Position numbers and translations under genes: made by a program
The notes under the pieces: model-generated
What the model was told of the DNA's origin: nothing
Seen by the model: only the letters and a program-made list of their open reading frames with translations
Databases searched by the model: none
Shown: positions 52,939 to 55,180 of the stretch, piece after piece
Numbering within the stretch: the stretch's first letter is position 1
How the letters are laid out: each line of letters starts with the position of its first letter
Assembly (NCBI RefSeq): GCF_000337495.1
Contig: NZ_AOIS01000014.1
Span: forward strand, 1 to 55,180
Origin: Haloterrigena salina JCM 13891
Lineage (GTDB): Archaea > Halobacteriota > Halobacteria > Halobacteriales > Natrialbaceae
Direction of reading: 5' to 3'
Length of the DNA stretch: 55,180 nt

Positions 52939-53023
52939 CAGTAGCGGCGAGAGCGCGACGCTCGGCGAAGAAGCGACGATGTTCAGCCCGACGCTGAACC
53001 TCCTCTCGACCGACGTCTCGTAG
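52850..53023 (+). pseudogene. 5'-truncated PDEYxG-family gene (paralogue C)
   Basis: The plus frame from about 52850 to the TAG at 53021-53023 reads DEYVGHVVRYQVDGG, TTLMFIREGTISSGESATL and MFSPTLNLLSTDVS. This matches the C-terminal halves of the proteins at 41485-41814 and 53137-53640. The match stops abruptly at Asp-Glu-Tyr; the sequence before it in frame is Ser/Arg-rich shadow of the amine-oxidase-like gene on the other strand. There is no start codon in the remaining family part, so this is a broken gene. Confidence 0.65.
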
Positions 53024-53136
53024 CGCTTCCGTCGCGTACTCCTCCGTCGATTATTTTTGATTGGGTTCGGGAAGCGGGTCCGAATCGACGCCGGTAGAGG
53101 AACGACCGACAGAGACCGCCACTACCACACCGTCAC

Positions 53137-53640
53137 ATGACCGCCGAACGGAGTCAGAATCAGTCGAACAGGTCGTCGGCCGCAGCGGGCGAGTCGTCGA
53201 ACGCATCGAAAGCGCGGATCGACACCGCCAGTATCGTCGTCGTCGGTACGTCCGCCTCGATCGAAGCCACCGACGTCGAGACCGAGTCGTCCGAGGCGGA
53301 CGCGCAGTCCGAAGACCGTCATCTCGTGCTGGTATCGCTCGACGACTACCGCCCGGGGTTGACCGTTCGCCTCGTCGATCGACTGCCGGCGACGACCGTC
53401 GTTCGGCTTCTTCGAACGCCCGACGGCGAAACGGTGCCGGTCCTCACACAACCCGACGAGTACGCGGGCTACGTCGCCCGCTCGACGCTCGAGGGCGGGG
53501 CGGTCGGAACCACGACTCACCTCTTCGCGCGCGAGCAACTCGAGACGGGCGCGGAGTACGAACTCGTCGGCGACGCGCAGGTGTTCAGCACGCGGCTGAA
53601 CCTGTTTCGGGTGACCGCCCGTCGCGTCGATGAGGAGTGA
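53137..53640 (+). CDS. PDEYxG-family protein (paralogue D)
   Basis: A 167-residue protein. The N-terminal 60 residues are polar and low in structure (Ser/Glu/Asp-rich). The shared core follows: LVLVSLDDYRPGLTVRLVD, TVVRLLRTPDGETVPVLTQP, DEYAGYVARSTLE and FSTRLNLFRVTARRV. It resembles paralogue B most in VxRLLRTxDGETV. It has no signal peptide. It lies about 110 bases after the truncated copy in the same direction, so C and D were probably a tandem pair like A and B. Function unknown. Confidence 0.68.
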   Translation: MTAERSQNQSNRSSAAAGESSNASKARIDTASIVVVGTSASIEATDVETESSEADAQSEDRHLVLVSLDDYRPGLTVRLVDRLPATTVVRLLRTPDGETVPVLTQPDEYAGYVARSTLEGGAVGTTTHLFAREQLETGAEYELVGDAQVFSTRLNLFRVTARRVDEE

Positions 53641-53777
53641 CGCGACGGGGAGCGCCCGCCGGCAACCCGATCGAACCGTCGTCCGAACGATCGGCTACCG
53701 GCGCCGACCGGCGGACCGTCGCCGCCGATGACGTTCGAACGAACAACTATATGTGCGTCTCGTGTCACATTTTACCA

Positions 53778-54608
53778 ATGGCACGACTCGAGCGGCTCAG
53801 GGTCTATCCGATCAAGGGACTCGACGGTATCGAACTCGAGACCGCCGAACTTCTCGCGGGCGGCACGCTCGCGTCCGATCGGGAGTTCGCCCTCTTCGAC
53901 GCGGACGGCGAAGTGCTCAACGGGAAGCGGACGGAGCGGGTCCACGACCTGCGGACCGATTTCGATCCGGGCGTTGCGACTCCGTCGCAACGACGTGGAG
54001 GCGGTGAAGCCGCCGAAACGGCGGTCCTCGAGGTCGAAGCGCCCGACGGCGAGGTCGTCCGGTTCGAGCTCGAGACGGAAACCGGCCGCGACCGCGCCGC
54101 GGACTGGTTCGGCGACTTCTTCGACGTAGAGCTGACCCTCGAGCGCGACCGAACGCTCGGCTACGTCGACCGCCGCGAGATGGGGCCGTCGGTGATCAGC
54201 ACCGCCACGCTCGAGACCGTCGCCGACTGGTTCGACGACGAGGGGATGACCGTCGAGGGGGCTCGTCGGCGCCTCCGCGCGAACGTCGAGATCGGCGGCG
54301 TCGAACCGTTCTGGGAGGACCGCTTCGTCGGCGAGGACGCTCCGGCCTTCGAGGTCGACGGCGTCCGGTTCGAGGGCGTCACCCCCTGCGGTCGCTGTGT
54401 CGTCCCCCGACGAGATCCCGAGTCCGGCGAGCCGATCGAGGAGTTCCGGCAGCGATTCGTCGAGAAACGCGAGGAAACGTTCCCCGACTGGGCCGACGCG
54501 GACGCCTTCGACCACTACTACACGGTGATGCTCATCTCCCGCGTGGCCGAGGCCGACCGCGGCGAAACGCTTCGCGTCGGCGATTCCGTGCGCGTCGTCG
54601 ACGACTGA
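53778..54608 (+). CDS. MOSC-domain protein
   Basis: A 276-residue protein starting at ATG 53778 (MARLERLRVYPIKGLDG). The first 110 residues form the MOSC N-terminal beta-barrel domain (REFALFDADGEVLNGKR). The MOSC domain proper ends with the conserved TPCGRCVVPRRDPESGE near residues 199-215, where the cysteine can bind molybdenum cofactor or carry sulfur. Related proteins (YcbX, mARC) reduce N-hydroxylated compounds. A longer frame from 53637 is not supported. Confidence 0.85.
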   Translation: MARLERLRVYPIKGLDGIELETAELLAGGTLASDREFALFDADGEVLNGKRTERVHDLRTDFDPGVATPSQRRGGGEAAETAVLEVEAPDGEVVRFELETETGRDRAADWFGDFFDVELTLERDRTLGYVDRREMGPSVISTATLETVADWFDDEGMTVEGARRRLRANVEIGGVEPFWEDRFVGEDAPAFEVDGVRFEGVTPCGRCVVPRRDPESGEPIEEFRQRFVEKREETFPDWADADAFDHYYTVMLISRVAEADRGETLRVGDSVRVVDD

Positions 54609-54725
54609 CTCGAGCGCATAGAGCCGGTAGCGTAGCTGTTTTTGTCCGTTAGGCGCACCCGCGTACGTGTGCGATAGTGCGCCGGCGACCGAAGGACGTC
54701 GACCGCGAGGCGCCGAAACCCATCG

Positions 54726-55180
54726 TCACGCGGTCGGTTTCGAGGCGGACGGTATCTCGAGCGCTTCGGCGACACGTATCACGTCCCGTACCGGGCCGAT
54801 TTCCCGCGCGGGCGCGTCGTCGTCCCAGCCGACCGTCAGCCGGAGCCGCCCGGCGCCGAGGAGTCGCTCGTCGAACCAGTCGGTGGCGACCGTCACGTCC
54901 CGGATTTCTTGCACCGGCGCCGCCCACTGGGGTTCCTCGAGGAACGTATCGTAGGCGACGATCGCCTCGTCGTAACGCCGGTACTCGAGGGTACCGTACC
55001 GAAGGAAGTAGGCAGCGAGCTGGACGCCGAACGCGAGCAGCACCGCGGCGACCAGCGCGGCGGCGCCGACGGGGACGACCAGCGACGAACCGGTCGCGCT
55101 CGCGAGGACGGAGACGACCGCCAGCCAGAGCAGGCCGAACAGCGGCGCGCCGCCGGCGATCCGAGCGAGCGCGCGGAGGG
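54726..55180 (-). CDS. Bacterial-type PH-domain membrane protein (partial)
   Basis: The C-terminal 150 or so residues of a gene that runs off the right edge of the window. Two membrane helices come first (PLFGLLWLAVVSVLASATG and ALVAAVLLAFGVQLAAYFL), then a domain with RYGTLEYRRYDEAIVAYDTF and GRLRLTVGWDDDAPAREIGP. The order (helices, then a PH-like beta domain with a V-x-D/T-x-x strand) fits bPH_2/YdbT-like proteins. The true start lies beyond 55180. Function unknown. Confidence 0.6.
   Translation of the reverse strand, partial: LRALARIAGGAPLFGLLWLAVVSVLASATGSSLVVPVGAAALVAAVLLAFGVQLAAYFLRYGTLEYRRYDEAIVAYDTFLEEPQWAAPVQEIRDVTVATDWFDERLLGAGRLRLTVGWDDDAPAREIGPVRDVIRVAEALEIPSASKPTA

Noticed and set aside
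49921-52944. A 1007-codon open frame on the plus strand
   Set aside because: It is the shadow of serA and the amine-oxidase-like gene on the minus strand. Long antisense frames are normal in GC-rich haloarchaeal DNA, and its product has no domain-like pattern.
1-55180. tRNA and rRNA genes
   Set aside because: I looked especially near the integrases and island ends and could not fold a credible cloverleaf. The attachment site is in a protein gene.

Overview
The window is haloarchaeal chromosome. The proteins are strongly acidic, the backbone is GC-rich, the genes follow archaeal patterns (2Fe-2S ferredoxin with a long acidic N-terminal extension, PibD-type prepilin peptidase, Tat-like and lipobox signals, winged-helix TrmB and DUF7344-type regulators), and starts are often GTG. 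The very frequent use of CTCGAG outside the inserted region fits Natrialbaceae-like genomes, but I cannot name a genus.

Layout. 1-1979: a PiT phosphate transporter and the ferredoxin gene. 1963-22248: an integrated mobile element of about 20.3 kb, bounded by a 17-bp direct repeat (1963-1979 and 22232-22248) formed from the last codons and stop of the ferredoxin gene. It carries two tyrosine recombinases, each directly behind a small possible ribbon-helix-helix gene (6678-8197 and 22176-20441). Its cargo is several small winged-helix genes, a zinc-ribbon/HEPN-like protein, a CBASS-like operon (TGT-like protein, CD-NTase, SLATT membrane effector; 11055-8748), a divergent TrmB/YwgA-like pair, a 37-residue microprotein operon, and a complete type I restriction-modification operon with a regulator (20076-13466).

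22249-55180 is chromosomal backbone: displaced ferredoxin terminator, TraB-like membrane protein, prepilin peptidase, HIT hydrolase, a three-gene polyol-phosphate cluster (TagF-like transferase, nucleotidyltransferase, glycerophosphodiester phosphodiesterase), uracil-DNA glycosylase, IleRS, a membrane-anchored metallopeptidase, PRPP synthetase, a beta-propeller-like protein, phosphoglucosamine/phosphomannomutase, M50 protease, HPP protein, UspA, HisI, SerA, MOSC protein and several lipoproteins.

Two parts look most worth following. First, the CBASS-like operon resembles type IV CBASS (TGT-like Cap10 next to the CD-NTase) but no QueC-like Cap9 or OGG-like gene is present in the window, and the CD-NTase begins Met-Gly-Ser-Gly with a long flexible tail. 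Second, a family of four related proteins with a PDEYxG core is scattered at 40.9-41.8 kb and 52.8-53.6 kb. One copy is cut off at its 5' end exactly where a head-to-head amine-oxidase-like gene also loses its normal N terminus.
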